Source: Clytia hemisphaerica (Eukaryota > Cnidaria > Hydrozoa > Leptothecata > Clytiidae). From it: a stretch of 64,000 nt of DNA. The notes beneath the pieces are model-generated. The model had not been told where the DNA came from. It did no database searches and saw only the letters and a program-made list of their open reading frames with translations. This document shows positions 21,888-32,653 of this stretch, one piece after another. The DNA lies in NCBI GenBank assembly GCA_902728285.1, contig CACVBU010000599.1, forward strand, positions 186,001 to 250,000. The letters run 5' to 3'. A program made the translations under genes and the position numbers. The first letter of the stretch is position 1. The number at the start of each line of letters is the position of its first letter.

Positions 21888-23595
21888 TCACAGAGCAGAT
21901 CGTTGAACGGAATAGTCTGTACGTAACCTACGTGTTTGGTTTGAAAAAGCGATGTCTTGATCATCTGAGATACTCTTCTCGTACACTGAGATAACGACGG
22001 AGAGGTCCTTTTTCTTTTTAGAGTTGAGTGGTTCCGGTCGTTTGTATTCTACCCCGCCACATTTTATCCGTTCAATCATTCCAATCTGGAAGTCCAAATT
22101 CAGGCGTTCAACGAAGGCAAATTCGGAAAAGAGTGCCACGTTTTCACCAGGTGTAGATTGACTAGGCTGACTTTCGTCAACTGATTTCCGTGTGAACTCT
22201 TGACGTCGTCTAAAATTAACGAAATATTATCTATCTTATATGAAAAGTACCATATCCTGCTTTTTATACCATTTTAACCATTTTTATCTGTTATATTCAG
22301 CAATTACTCTAGCTTATTCGAGTGTGGCTCGGTGTGGGGAAACTAAGCTAGTGTTGATAGCCTTCACTAAGGCGTCCTGTAATTAAGCCTTTCTTACCTG
22401 ACTCGGGTTAAACGATCTTTTGAAAGCTTAGGGTCTTGATTAAGCATGTTCACTAGTTTTGACGTATAGATCTTTTTGTCTGTCCCAGGTATTGATACAG
22501 TTGGATCTACTTTTCGTTTCGGTTGCGAACTGTCATCGTCATTCAAAGCAGCACTTGCGATGAAACTCTCAGAAGATGTTTGATCAATTTCTTCCCCAAA
22601 GGCTGTCACTGATGTTGTTCCTTCCATTGTGGCGTCGATCTCATCTCTCTCAAACAGATCCTTCCCCATCGCATCAAATGATGTGAATGGATTCAGCGTG
22701 TTTTTAGTCTCATGGAAAGTTTGATAAAACCATTTGTCTTTAGAAAGGATATCGTCATCGATGAAAGGTGGCATTCTGTCGCTTATGGTCTGTGATTGAG
22801 ACATCCCAACCTTTGCTGCCATTTCACGTGCTTTGGTTATACCTGTCAGTGAAAAAGTTATGTGTTAGTTCATTAGAAATAGTTCAAAAATAAATAAAGC
22901 ACATATAGTGAGACCTTTTAGAGACGGAGCAGGATGAGCACTATTTTCAGAAATTATACTTCACTAAGATTTTACCTTCCTTCCATGCAAATATTTCCTC
23001 TCCATTTGATGTGTATTTGGTTAGATCTGCCTTTACAAAGTCTCCTCCTTGTTGCTTATGCCAAATGGATTCGCCTTTTGGGTGTGGTTTGGCAAATTTT
23101 GGCCCTTTTGAGTCAGCACGAGGTTTCTCCATACGAACTTGGTGTTTCAGGTTTCGCAACATATCAAGTAGCGTGTAATTGTGATGGTTTCCTACCCATT
23201 GACCAAGCGAACTGAACGTTGTCTCGCAACAATCTGTAATGTGGTAATGGTATGTTATTTAGAGTACCTGACAAGAGATCGTTTTCATCGGGCGCCATTG
23301 GGAGATGGCATCGAATCTACTAATATATTGGATAAGTTAATTAAGAAGAGAGTGGTTTTGATTCCAACAGGGAAATTATTTTTAAGGTTACATAGTAGAT
23401 GAATGTATGAAATCCTGTACCTGTACCAGCTTCTGAAAGATAACAGGCTGTCGTTGGAAGATTATCCCTCATGAAGATCATGATGTTGACGGCTGAGTGA
23501 CATGATAAAATAACATCAATGTAACTTTGAGCAGAGATGAAGTTTTCCTGTAGCTTCAGTTTTTGTGTTCGTCTGACCCAATTTTGCCAAGAAAC
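21888..23595 (-). CDS. Four-exon gene tail, transposase-like or unknown protein
   Basis: Four minus-strand exons with GT-AG borders, 23595-23421, 23233-22976, 22842-22398 and 22209-21888, join with matching phases (0/1, 1/1, 1/2, 2/0) into 399 codons with no internal stop. The first exon reads VSWQNWVRR ... SYIDVILSCHSAVNIMIFMR, and the first junction creates GTDCCETTFSSLGQWVGNHH. A G-[ST]-D-x2-E-x2-FS helix of this kind occurs near the last catalytic residue in several eukaryotic DNA transposases, so a transposase-derived protein is possible; this is inference. The rest is rich in Lys, Asp and Ser and ends after a GMIERIKCGGVEYKRPEPL segment. Upstream candidate exons (23780-24298) do not join cleanly, so the true 5' end is unknown. 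Confidence 0.5.
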
Positions 23596-23779
23596 CTAAA
23601 TGATGTTTATGACGTCATAATACAGGTTTTTGGGCTATTACTTCTTATAGCCTCAACTTAAATTTTTCATACACCTATCACGATGATCTACATCACAAGG
23701 CGCTTCTTTCCAGCTATGTTTGACATTTTGAAAGTGAGTGGAACTGGTTCACTTTTTCTTTGGACATGCCATAACTCAC

Positions 23780-24298
23780 TTGAGCTTGCAGTCTTTATGT
23801 CTAAATGTTCCGACATATTGCTCTCCAAGATAGTTGAATTTGTATGACGCATCTGCGTACCACAATCCTTTCTTGTCCACACCATCTTTTCTGTCATCAA
23901 GAAGAATTCCTGGGTCAGCAGTATTTTCAGGAACGTTCAGTCCGTGATATCCGTGTCAAAGTTCCATATGATCGACCTTTCTTTTCTTTTGGAAAAAACT
24001 TTGAATATCCTTTGAGGCAGGTCTTTTTAAAAAGTTTTTCTTGTGATCTATCCCATCAAGATGTTGTATCACATTGCTATGCCAGAGCTTAGCATCAGGT
24101 TTGAAATCTCGGTCACAGTTTCGGCACTTTAACGTTTTCTACCATCCACTATTGGCATAATAAAAATATTGGGGTATACGTGAAACAATTCTTTTAGTTT
24201 TTGATCCAGAGACAAATGATCACTAATTAGCGTTAGATTTAGCTTGTGTCTAGATGTTTCAATATGTTTCTCTACCACGGTGTATCCTCTATCTTTAC
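23780..24298 (-). pseudogene. Upstream zinc-finger-bearing exon(s) of the same gene, broken
   Basis: From an acceptor at 24298 the minus strand reads KDRGYTVVEKHIETSRHKLN, a helix common next to BED/C2H2-type fingers. It shifts frame near 24131, then reads KCRNCDRDFKPDAKLWHSNV and IQHLDGIDHKK: C-x2-C-x12-H-x4-H, a zinc-finger-like spacing. After a TGA at 23956-23958 the same frame continues as NVPENTADPGILLDD and GLWYADASYKFNYL to a GTGAGT donor at 23779. The phase at that donor does not match the next exon. Either the gene is decaying at its 5' end or extra exons exist that I cannot place. Confidence 0.4.
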
Positions 24299-24478
24299 CT
24301 GTAGAACAAAAAAGATTCTCTGAAAACCTTGAGCTTGACGCATGGCTAGAAGGTGAAATCAGCCCCCAATCAACCTCTTTTTTATTTCCAGCACTTGATT
24401 CATTAAACGAGGTGTCGTAACAAAAATAGCTTTCAAATCAAGATAAAAACACCCCTGTATCAATGTACCCAGAACTGT

Positions 24479-25130
24479 AAAAACCCAGTTTTTGTTTTCA
24501 GTTAAAAGAAATTGTAACTAGTAATATTTTACTTAATGCATTTGGTCCGTATAGTTAGGATTAATTACTTATTTCTAGTATTATTTTACTTAATCTAAGT
24601 CATGTTTCATTTGTTCTTTTTCTTTTCTGCTGAAAGCCTGACTTTACAACAAAACATAGTAAATGCTTTATTTGGAAAGAAAAAAAGTATAAAAGACCAC
24701 CATGAGTGTCCACCCTTCCATTAGCTGGCGAAATTTTGCTAATAAAGTATAGAAATTAGAATAATTAGCACACTTTTCCATAGTTTTGGTTTTGAACAGA
24801 ATACGGTAATACAGAATACAAATTAGTGGATTAAAGGCAAATTAAATTAAATTCTCATTTCTGGGAGGGGGTGGAGCAGGAGGTTGATTAATTTATAGTC
24901 TTAGGATGATTTTTCTTCAGATGCTATAGTACAGGCATATAGTTTCGCTTTTGGTTAAGAAATAGTTCGTGGTTAAAAATATATGGTTAAAAATGTGTAT
25001 ATAGCTCGTGGTTAAATATATGCGATCCTATAGTTAAAAGTATGTGTGTACTTATTATATCCTATGGTTAAAAATATATCATATGGTTAAAAATATGTAT
25101 GTTTAATAATATAATGCATATACATTTTTT
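24479..25130. repeat. Diverged duplicated block, copy 1
   Basis: This block aligns with 26752-27490: both begin with aaaagaaattgtaactagta, run through agtcatgtttcattt, ctgctgaaagcctgact (ctgctcaaagcctgact) and caaattaaatt-ctca, and end in repeats of TGGTTAAAAATATGT. Together with the paralogous exons at 25836 and 28240, the spacing (about 2.3-2.4 kb) indicates an old tandem duplication. Confidence 0.75.
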
Positions 25131-25835
25131 TGTTGAGCAAGAGAGCTGTTAAGGCTACAATGGCTAAAAATTTATCAACTTATCAACTTTGCCCTGAAAT
25201 CAATAATTAACCTAAAGGAAGCACTAATAAAGTGTGCAATGGAGGTACTTTTGATTCTTACTAAATTTAAGATAATCCAGGCACAAAATGTGGCAAAAAG
25301 CCAATTTTTAATAAGTTCTCAAGTGCTCAAAATTTCGACTATAATGCTGAAATTCCTACTTATTACTGTTAAAATGTGCCTATGGTTAAAAACAAAGTGC
25401 AATGTTAAGTATGCAAGTACCATTTGGAACGTTTCAAAAAATCTGAGCTTCAATAGGTCTGATTTTAAAACATAATTTTAAAAATTCTAAAAAGATAATT
25501 TACAGATTTTAAGCCTATGTTTGTAGGTTTTAAGCCTATTTTTTCCTAATTGTAATTGTAATTTTTCATCAGAAGATGTTTTCCACTTTTTATTTCAGTA
25601 CTACAAGAGTGAGAATTCTGGCACAAATTACAATTTATACATTTGACCTGCAAAGCTATTTGACAAATGAAAATACAAACAAAAGAAAATACAAACAAAA
25701 GAAAAGAATGTAAACAAAATATGAAAGTGTTAAAAGTCCAACTCCAATATAGAGAAACCGGTGAAGTATCGCTTTTACGATCGTCTAAAGTGATAATCTT
25801 TTAATAGCAACTTCGGATGACTTGATAACTCAACA

Positions 25836-26030
25836 TTACCACCCTATGTAGGTTTGATAAGCCTTTAATTCCGTGTTGACTAATTGTACCAAATTTCTTG
25901 GAGTATTTCCGTCGTTGAAGATTAAGATTTGTAGCACTGCCATGGCTATTTCGAAGCCCTTAGGGTAATCCATATCGAACACATAAAAATATGTGATTTT
26001 ATTTATCACAAGGATAGCCTGGGAATCCAA
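25836..26030 (-). CDS. Unrecognised terminal exon, paralogue 1
   Basis: The minus strand reads GFEIAMAVLQILIFNDGN, then LVNTELKAYQTYIGW and a stop. It matches the exon at 28240-28434 in position and pattern (LELVLTMLQFSLFEDYR ... ILAKYNAFIGY, stop): hydrophobic helix, acidic turn, helix and a final Y-x2-[YF]IG-aromatic. The function is unknown; no nucleotide-binding or zinc motif is present. The element at 26015-26564 inserted at its upstream edge. The exon border upstream is uncertain. Confidence 0.4.
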   Translation of the reverse strand: MDSQAILVINKITYFYVFDMDYPKGFEIAMAVLQILIFNDGNTPRNLVQLVNTELKAYQTYIGW

Positions 26031-26564
26031 GCGTCAAACTTTGTTCACAGTCTAGTTTATGATATTTTTGCTGCTTGTATAACGCTTGGCGCAGGTAACT
26101 CGCCTGCAGGGAGATTTTTCCCTGCAATGCAGGTTCGGCCTGATTGGCCAGCTTTCGGCGTATTACTTAGCAGTAATAATTTCGATGCGCACGCATAATT
26201 TATGGAAAAAGCTGACTCTGCAGAAAAAAGGAAAACAAATAAAAATGAAAACATAAACTCATTTCAAAACAAAATGGCTGTTGGCTGGAACTCTAAATAC
26301 ATGTGGCTGATGTTTTGATTTGGTTTTAGTAGTTTTGAAAGTCTTTAGAGCTCTAAAGAAAGAGTTTTTATGGTAAGTTGATTATGTGTGTTTGCCTGGG
26401 TTTCCAAAGTTCAGAAAGTCTGTCCACAAGGGTTCGCACACAGACTGTTTATAGCATTCTGTGTCAGACTAATCTACCTGCACCAAGCTCTTTAATCTTA
26501 GAACTTTGTGAGATGAGGTATTTTTTGTTTTTTTCTTAGATTATGAGCTTGGATTCCCAGGCTA
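26015..26564. mobile_element. TAGCCTGG-terminated MITE, copy 1, 9-bp target duplication
   Basis: The ends read TAGCCTGGGAATCCAAGC and the inverse GCTTGGATTCCCAGGCTA. TCACAAGGA flanks both sides (26006-26014 and 26565-26573). The subterminal sequence ccaagctctttaatcttag, agaactttgtg, gaggtattttttgtttt recurs in the element at 48505-49042 (ccaagctctataattttag ...), so they are one family. The interior includes a GC-rich stretch around 26090-26190 (ctgcagggagatttttccctgcaatgcagg) that can fold. Confidence 0.9.
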
Positions 26565-26751
26565 TCACAAGGATGGCGGTTGTTTTTTAAAAGAATAAGG
26601 ATAGGGTGACTGGAAGAAATTTTCGCTTTTGCTTTTTCTGGATCATCGCTGTCCTGAAAAAAAGTAAATACAAGCTTTAATTAAAGTAACAATTCAAACG
26701 TTTTTTTAACTTTTATCTAGTAGTGAGGGCATATAAGCCTATGTGAACACT

Positions 26752-27490
26752 TGTAAAGACCCAGTTTTAATTTTAAGTAAAAGAAATTGTAACTAGTAAT
26801 ACTTTATTTAGTGCATTTTGGCCGTATATTTAGGATAATTTACTTATTTTCAGTATTATTTTACTATAAAAAAACAAGCATTGAATTACTTATTTTAAGT
26901 CATGTTTCATTTATTTGTTTTTTTTCCTTTCTGCTCAAAGCCTGACTATATTTACAAACCAAAATAATGCTTTATTTGGAATGATAAAAAAAAAAGTAAA
27001 TACTTTCAAGTTACTCTCAAGTTTTATTTTTTTCGAGTCTCTGGGTCGCAATAATCCTTTAAACTTTTCCATGTTAATAAAAATTTATATTTATTCTTTT
27101 GTATTTTCATTTCTATTTTCAAGTTTAGGCAGAAGAACAATTTATAAATTGAAGCCAAATATATGTAAATAAATAGATAAAAAATAAAACGACACGTCAC
27201 CCTTGGTATAGCCTAATATTGCTGGCAAAATCTTGCTAATAAAATCTACAAATTTGAATTTTGAACAATACAAATTAGTGATTTAAGGCAAATTAAATTC
27301 TCACTTTCCGGGAGAGGGATGGAGGGGAAATCCTAGGACACCTACTTGATTAATATAATCTTTGAATAATTACTTCAGATGCTAATAGCTTGTAGTTTAT
27401 CTTTTGGTTAAAAATATGTATATGTCTTGTGTACAAAAATATGTCTTGTGGTTAAAAATATGTAACCCTATGGTTATATACACGCTTCTG
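26752..27490. repeat. Diverged duplicated block, copy 2
   Basis: Partner of 24479-25130. It differs by many substitutions and indels, and by extra 'aaaaaacaagcattgaattac' type material, so the duplication is old. The shared tail of GGTTAAAAATATGT repeats is shorter here. No coding region is supported within it. Confidence 0.75.
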
Positions 27491-27878
27491 TCTGATAACT
27501 GGTTTATCGGTGATTCAAAAAATATACTTTTTGCGTTGGAAAAAGGCGTAGGACATGTTAGATTGCTGCTTGCGTCAATTTATATTTTGTACATGTACAA
27601 AACAAGACATATTGTCTATTGTACTCTTCTTAACCAATCAGATTGTTAATAATATTTTTTGGATCGCCGATAAGTGTTAAAACAAAATTAGCAATAGAAT
27701 GCATCATTTGAAAACTGAAAACTGAATGAAAAAAGGTCACAACCTAACTGAAAATCAATATAGCTCGAGATATTAACTGAAGAAAAAAACAATGAACAAA
27801 AAAGTTGATACCATGTAAGTCGGGTACCATGTAAAAGTCAGTTTGCTTTTAACAAATTTGTGCACACGAGAACACATA

Positions 27879-28169
27879 CTCTTTTGTGCTTAATTGTAGG
27901 GAGGGGGGGTCATTTTGCAATTTTAGGAAAAAATCACCCCCACTTAAATTTGTGCTACGAAGTGCCAAAATTGGCCAAAAACTTTCAATTTCCTAGTGAT
28001 TTTTACCAGGGGGGGGGGGCACTCGATCTGAAAACGACCATACGTTCGGCCCAAAATTTGGCTTCTAAAGTGCCCCCCCCCCCCGGATTTTTAGCAAAAT
28101 CAAGCCAATAGCACTTTATTATGACCCCCCCATTTTGTTGATTTTTACCTACAATTAAGCACAAAAGAG
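27879..28169. mobile_element. 291-bp MITE with nested poly-G/C inverted repeat, TA duplication
   Basis: Termini CTCTTTTGTGCTTAATTGTA and inverse, flanked by TA on both sides (27877-27878 and 28170-28171). Inside lies a second inverted pair: accagggggggggggcact ... agtgcccccccccccccgg, around 28006-28085. TA duplication points to a Tc1/mariner- or pogo-type mobiliser. The long G and C runs could form G-quadruplex or hairpin structures. Confidence 0.8.
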
Positions 28170-28239
28170 TAAGCCCAACCATGAAATGCCTAAAAACTAT
28201 CGAAATCAAAAGAAAAAAATTATATGACTAAAAATAAAG

Positions 28240-28434
28240 TCAATATCCAATAAAAGCATTGTACTTTGCCAGAATGGCCTTAGCCTGTTTTAGGCACTGT
28301 GCTGGTGCACGGTAGTCCTCAAAGAGTGAAAATTGTAGCATAGTCAATACCAGTTCCAAATCAGGAGGATCTCTACACAGGGTGTAATAACTTCCCACAA
28401 GTGCTACGATTGCCAACTCTAAATTGACCGACAA
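28240..28434 (-). CDS. Unrecognised terminal exon, paralogue 2
   Basis: An acceptor-like 'gtcggtcaatttag' precedes LAIVALVGSYYTLC; the exon continues DPPDLELVLTMLQFSLFED, then AILAKYNAFIGY and a stop. It is the paralogue of 25836-26030 and better preserved at its 5' side. I do not recognise the family. Presumably it is the last exon of a multi-exon minus-strand gene whose other exons lie outside the recognisable part of the window. Confidence 0.4.
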   Translation of the reverse strand: MSVNLELAIVALVGSYYTLCRDPPDLELVLTMLQFSLFEDYRAPAQCLKQAKAILAKYNAFIGY

Positions 28435-30112
28435 AAAATGACTGTTTTGTTAATGATGAGTGTAGCTTGCTTTCTCTTTTCTACCATTAACACAGGGTAG
28501 CTGTAAATTTGTGATCGATTGATATATAGTATGTCTGGGTTTTAAGTTGAAAAAAAATTTCCCCAGCTAGAGGGTTAAAAAAGATTCTAAAATCAACTAT
28601 TATGGAAAATTGAGCCATACCTCAATAACTTTTGTAACTTTTTTTGAACCCATTTATGATGTATTTTCATAATAAAAAAACCCAGTGTATCTCCAATAGT
28701 CTACGCGGAAAAACTGAGCCCCTACAGTAATTTTAGTTTGCTACCTTTTTGTCGAGGAAGATTTATGACACATCCCCTTCTCCAGTTTTTCAAAAGATGT
28801 CATCCCTCAAAAGAAAGGGGAGCTTGAAAAATGAAAGAAAAATCTACCAGGTAGAGTACCCTGCCCAGTTGGCGACCGAAATTTTTTGATTCAAATTTTT
28901 TCCCTTACTTTGTACTTTTTTGAATCTTCTTAGAATAAAAAACCTTCGAAGCGAGCGGTACTAGTGCCCAGTATGCGACCGACGTACCAGTCTGCGACTG
29001 ATCGCTTAAACGAGAAAATCAGAGCTCTACTTTGCAGGCTAGACTATATGGATTGTTCAAAATGATAAAGAAACTCATAAGCATTCTTGTATTAAATTTC
29101 TTTTGACTCCTTCTTTTGTTTTGAAATGGCTTTTTTCATTTCCCTCCGGTTTGGTTTATCCAAGATTTTCCTTCCAGTCACCATTTTTTTTTATTGATTT
29201 GTTTTTTTTTTGTCTTGAAAGTGGTGGTCTATGGAAAGGCTTATTTGAAAAAAAAACGCGGGTTTTTTTGTATCCATCCGGAGATCGAATACACCGGTTT
29301 TCTTTGTTATTTCACATCGGAACACTAGAAACGTCAGAACTGATCGAATCTAAGACCCAGGCTTCTTATTTCCTCTCGAACGATTTCTGCCTTCATAAAA
29401 ATACTGCTCAGAGTATTCAGAGAAATTTACAGAAAAGTACAAAAAGTGAATCTACAAAATATATGTTGGAAGAATGTTTTAGCAATGTTTGATGTCGAAA
29501 ATTTGTAGCAAGAGAATCAAGGTAAGTTTTCATCACTTTATTTTCACTTATCATCCAAATCACACGATAAAAAACCTTCAAAAAACACTACTCAGATATT
29601 TTCGATTTGATATTGATATGTTTAACAAGTAATGTTCTTTAATCTAGGTCATTTACAACAACAATGTTTCCTAGATGCAAAATTAGAAAAAATAAGAATT
29701 ACATCTTTATATTCTTCTATGGAAACTGAAATTTAACTAAAACTTCAAAATATCATAAAACTGGAATATTCTGTCATCATTTAAACAGTCAACAACGTCA
29801 AGCAAAAACAAAAACAAAAATATATTTAATGTTATGAAGAATTTCAAAAAATAATATTGCAAAGGCTAAAGTTTTTTGAAAGTATTCAACAAAATCGAGT
29901 TTTCAGATTTCTCAGAAGAATTTTAGAGTAATTTTGTGTAAGGGAGTATTTGCCTATTGGATTTTCTTTATTTTGGGATAAGTTTAGAATTTTGATTTGC
30001 TTTTGCTTCTTCTTTTGGCTAATTTACCTTCATTTTACAAGTCAAAGCTTTTGCCCACCTAGTGATATTTTTACATGCCTTTGAGAGGCTGAAGCTCCCA
30101 AATAAAATAATT
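28435..30112. other. No gene recognised
   Basis: AT-rich stretch. Two similar short segments occur (ctgcccagttggcgaccgaa near 28861 and gtgcccagtatgcgaccgac near 28965); a related inverse lies at about 43690-43722. The plus-strand open frame 29103-29492 is low-complexity at its start and has no domain I recognise. Confidence 0.35.
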
Positions 30113-31084
30113 TTAATCTGTCATACATCTCGCACAACAAAAGTTAAAAACATGAATTTCTCCAGGAGTCATTTTTTTCAAAGTTTTCCCCATAAAAGTG
30201 CATTTTTCATGCATCCAATGGTTGCACATTTCGCATTGAATCCACTCAGGTTCGTTCTCTCCACCTTTCCAATTCACACCACATTTCACACATAAGTTCT
30301 GTTCCTCGTTTTCAGTGTCACCACTACTCTCTAGTTAATTGGTTTCGGTTTTGGCTTTTTTAGATTTCCTTGCATTTTGTCTCTTTTTTCCTTTTTGGTG
30401 CTTTTTTTTCATCAACATCAGTTTAATTTGCTTCAGCTTCTTTGTTTTTATTGGTTTTTCCCTCTTTGGACTTTCTTTTGGCTTTTGGCCGATTTGCTTT
30501 AGCTTTTGGTTGATTTGTTTTCATTTCGCGGACCAAAGCTTCAGCCAGTTTTTCTTCTTCTTTTTCCATTTTAGTTATATATTCCTCCTCTAGTACCTTC
30601 ATGGATTCATCACTGGTAAGATGGTTGAGAGGATTTTTCTTTTTTATCACTCTTTTCTCTGTTTTTGGCAAAGTCAACACAGATTTCCTTGCCTCTAATG
30701 TTGACTTTGTCGCCATGCACTTTTCTTGCACTTTGGCGATGACAGTCAACCTTAACTTTTCCACACCATCTTTCAACGCATACCATGACTGATATAGGTT
30801 ATCATTTGGTTGGGGTTTAACTCCTAAGTCAAATCTTTTTCGATATAAGATTACTTTCTCCCTAGGCAGTGAGCCTTCAACCATCATTAATGTCTTCACT
30901 AACACTGAACTGTTCAAACTTTCAACCATAGGTGCTGGTGTTGACGTCATCTCAAAAGACTCCAGTTCAAAACTATGCGACGGAGGTGTTGGAACAATAC
31001 AATCTTCGGTTGTAGGGTTGATCCACGGTAATGAATTTGTTTCAAAATCAATTGATGTGTCTGAGATAGAGGTGGAAACATTAT

Positions 31085-31290
31085 TCGAAGAGGTAGATTG
31101 GGCTGAAGAGCTTGAGTTGGTGACGGTGCTGGAGGAGGTGGATTGGATTGCCGATTTGGAGTTGGAGGAGGTGCATTGGATTGCAGATTTGGAGTTGATG
31201 ACGGTGCTGGAGGAGGTGCATTGGATTGCAGATTCGGAGTTGGTGACGGTGTTGGAGGAGGTGGATTGGATTGCAGATTTCAAGTTGCGC
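31085..31290. repeat. ~45-bp tandem repeat in the transposase Ser-rich tail
   Basis: Four to five imperfect copies of ggaggaggtgcattggattg, cagatttggagttg, atgacggtgctg lie in the C-terminal coding part of the pogo relic. On the coding strand they encode Ser/Thr-rich repeats (SAIQSTSSNTVTNS type). On the opposite strand they leave long open frames that are artefacts. Confidence 0.7.
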
Positions 31291-31939
31291 TGACAGTACT
31301 TAAAGATGATGTGTCTGTGGTGGGAGGGATGAAAGCTTCTGTTGGGGCAACCTTATCCCAATTTAATCGGTTTCGGTTGATTAGTCCATACGCCTGTTGC
31401 TTCGAATGCACTCAGCACGTTATTTGCAGACATAGCGTCATATTACGCTTTTTTGAAAAGGCCCCCAAACACATATTTATCAATAACCTTTTATGGTCTT
31501 GCCAGCATTAAAGATGTTTGTGTTAGTCTGACTCAGGCAAATATCACAGTGTTTGGTGTAACTGTCTTTCATTGGCCAAAATACTCCTACATCAAGGGGT
31601 CGTAAAATGTCTGAGGCATGGCTAGGCAAACATAACAGTTCAATCAGGTTTCTTTCACATATTTGGTTAATTTCCCAGGTGATATGAGTGCTGTGACCAT
31701 CGAAGATCAGTAACACATGGCGTGTAGATGGTATGTTTTTCACATAAACATTTTCAACCCAATATCGGAAGGAATGTGTTGTCATCCAGCCCTTTGCTGT
31801 TGGCATCGTGTCAGTTCGTGGTGGCAGGTCTACAAGATTACAAGCTTTCACAGATTTAAAACGAATAAAACGAATGGTGGAACTTTGATATTTGGATCTG
31901 CACCTGTAGAACAAAAAGGCAATTTTAAAATGTGTTATA

Positions 31940-32566
31940 CCGGGTGACCCACGAAAAAGTTCAGACGTTTCCCGACGTCTTGAGGCCGAACAAATGTCCC
32001 AAAGTGCTTGGAGTTTTGATGTTTGAAAAGTAGATATCCTAACTTAAAATTTGAGCTATCACTTTTTAAATTTGACCAATTTGTTCTCTGCTTATGAGCT
32101 TTTAAAGTCAAAATTCACATTACGGAAAGTGTAAAAAACACGTAAAAAAGGGGTATCAAATTTGGTATTTTTAGACGTTTTTGATATACAGTTTTTGAAA
32201 AAAATCTATGAAAGCACCAGTTTTTATAAAAAATAGTCTTGTTTTAAACAAAAACTACTTTCAAAGGTGTTTTTATTAATTATTAATGTCATAAAACTCG
32301 TTAAATAAGTCAATTTGTTAGTGATTTTCTAATTGATTGCATGAATTTAATACCTCTTTTTTACGCGTTTTTTACACTTTTCGAAAAGTGAATTTTGACT
32401 TTAAAAGCTCATAAGTAGAGAACAAGTTGATCAAATTTAAAAAGTGATGGCTCAAATTTTAAGTTAGGATATCTACTTTCTAAATATCAAAACTCCAAGC
32501 ACTTTGGGACATTTGTTCGGCCTCAAGACGTCGGGAAACGTCCGAACTTTTTCGTGGGTCACCCGG
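31940..32566. mobile_element. 627-bp foldback MITE with ~200-bp arms in the pogo intron, TA duplication
   Basis: Ends CCGGGTGACCCACGAAAAAG and inverse, with TA on both sides (31938-31939 and 32567-32568). The two arms match over about 200 bp (for example gaggccgaacaaatgtccca, agtgcttggagttttgat, gtagatatcctaactt in both). The TA target and the GGTGACCCA-type terminus suggest mobilisation by a mariner-type transposase. It sits inside the intron 31904-32859 of the transposase relic, so it came later than that element. Confidence 0.95.
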
Positions 32567-32578
32567 TATTTGTGTACA

Positions 32579-32653
32579 CTAAGGGACTGTTCGTATGGAG
32601 TTGGACTGGCGCGGCTAGGAGAGCAGCCGGTATCCTTATGAACAGCCCCTAAG
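32579..32653. repeat. Small imperfect inverted repeat
   Basis: Arms aagggactgttcgtatgga and, in reverse, taggggctgttcataagga, about 17 of 20 matching, enclose a GC-richer loop (ggcgcggctaggagagcagc). It lies 12 bp beyond the foldback MITE. It may be a very short MITE or a chance hairpin. Confidence 0.35.

Noticed and set aside
29103..29492. 129-aa plus-strand open frame.
   Set aside because: No domain, no splice sites, low-complexity start; not supported as a gene.
30339..30593. Very hydrophobic plus-strand frame that looks like a membrane protein.
   Set aside because: It is antisense to a Lys-rich coding stretch (Lys codons read in reverse give Phe/Leu/Ser).
31018..31511. Plus-strand open frames rich in Glu/Val/Leu or Gly/Asp.
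   Set aside because: They are antisense to the repeated Ser-rich tail of the pogo transposase.
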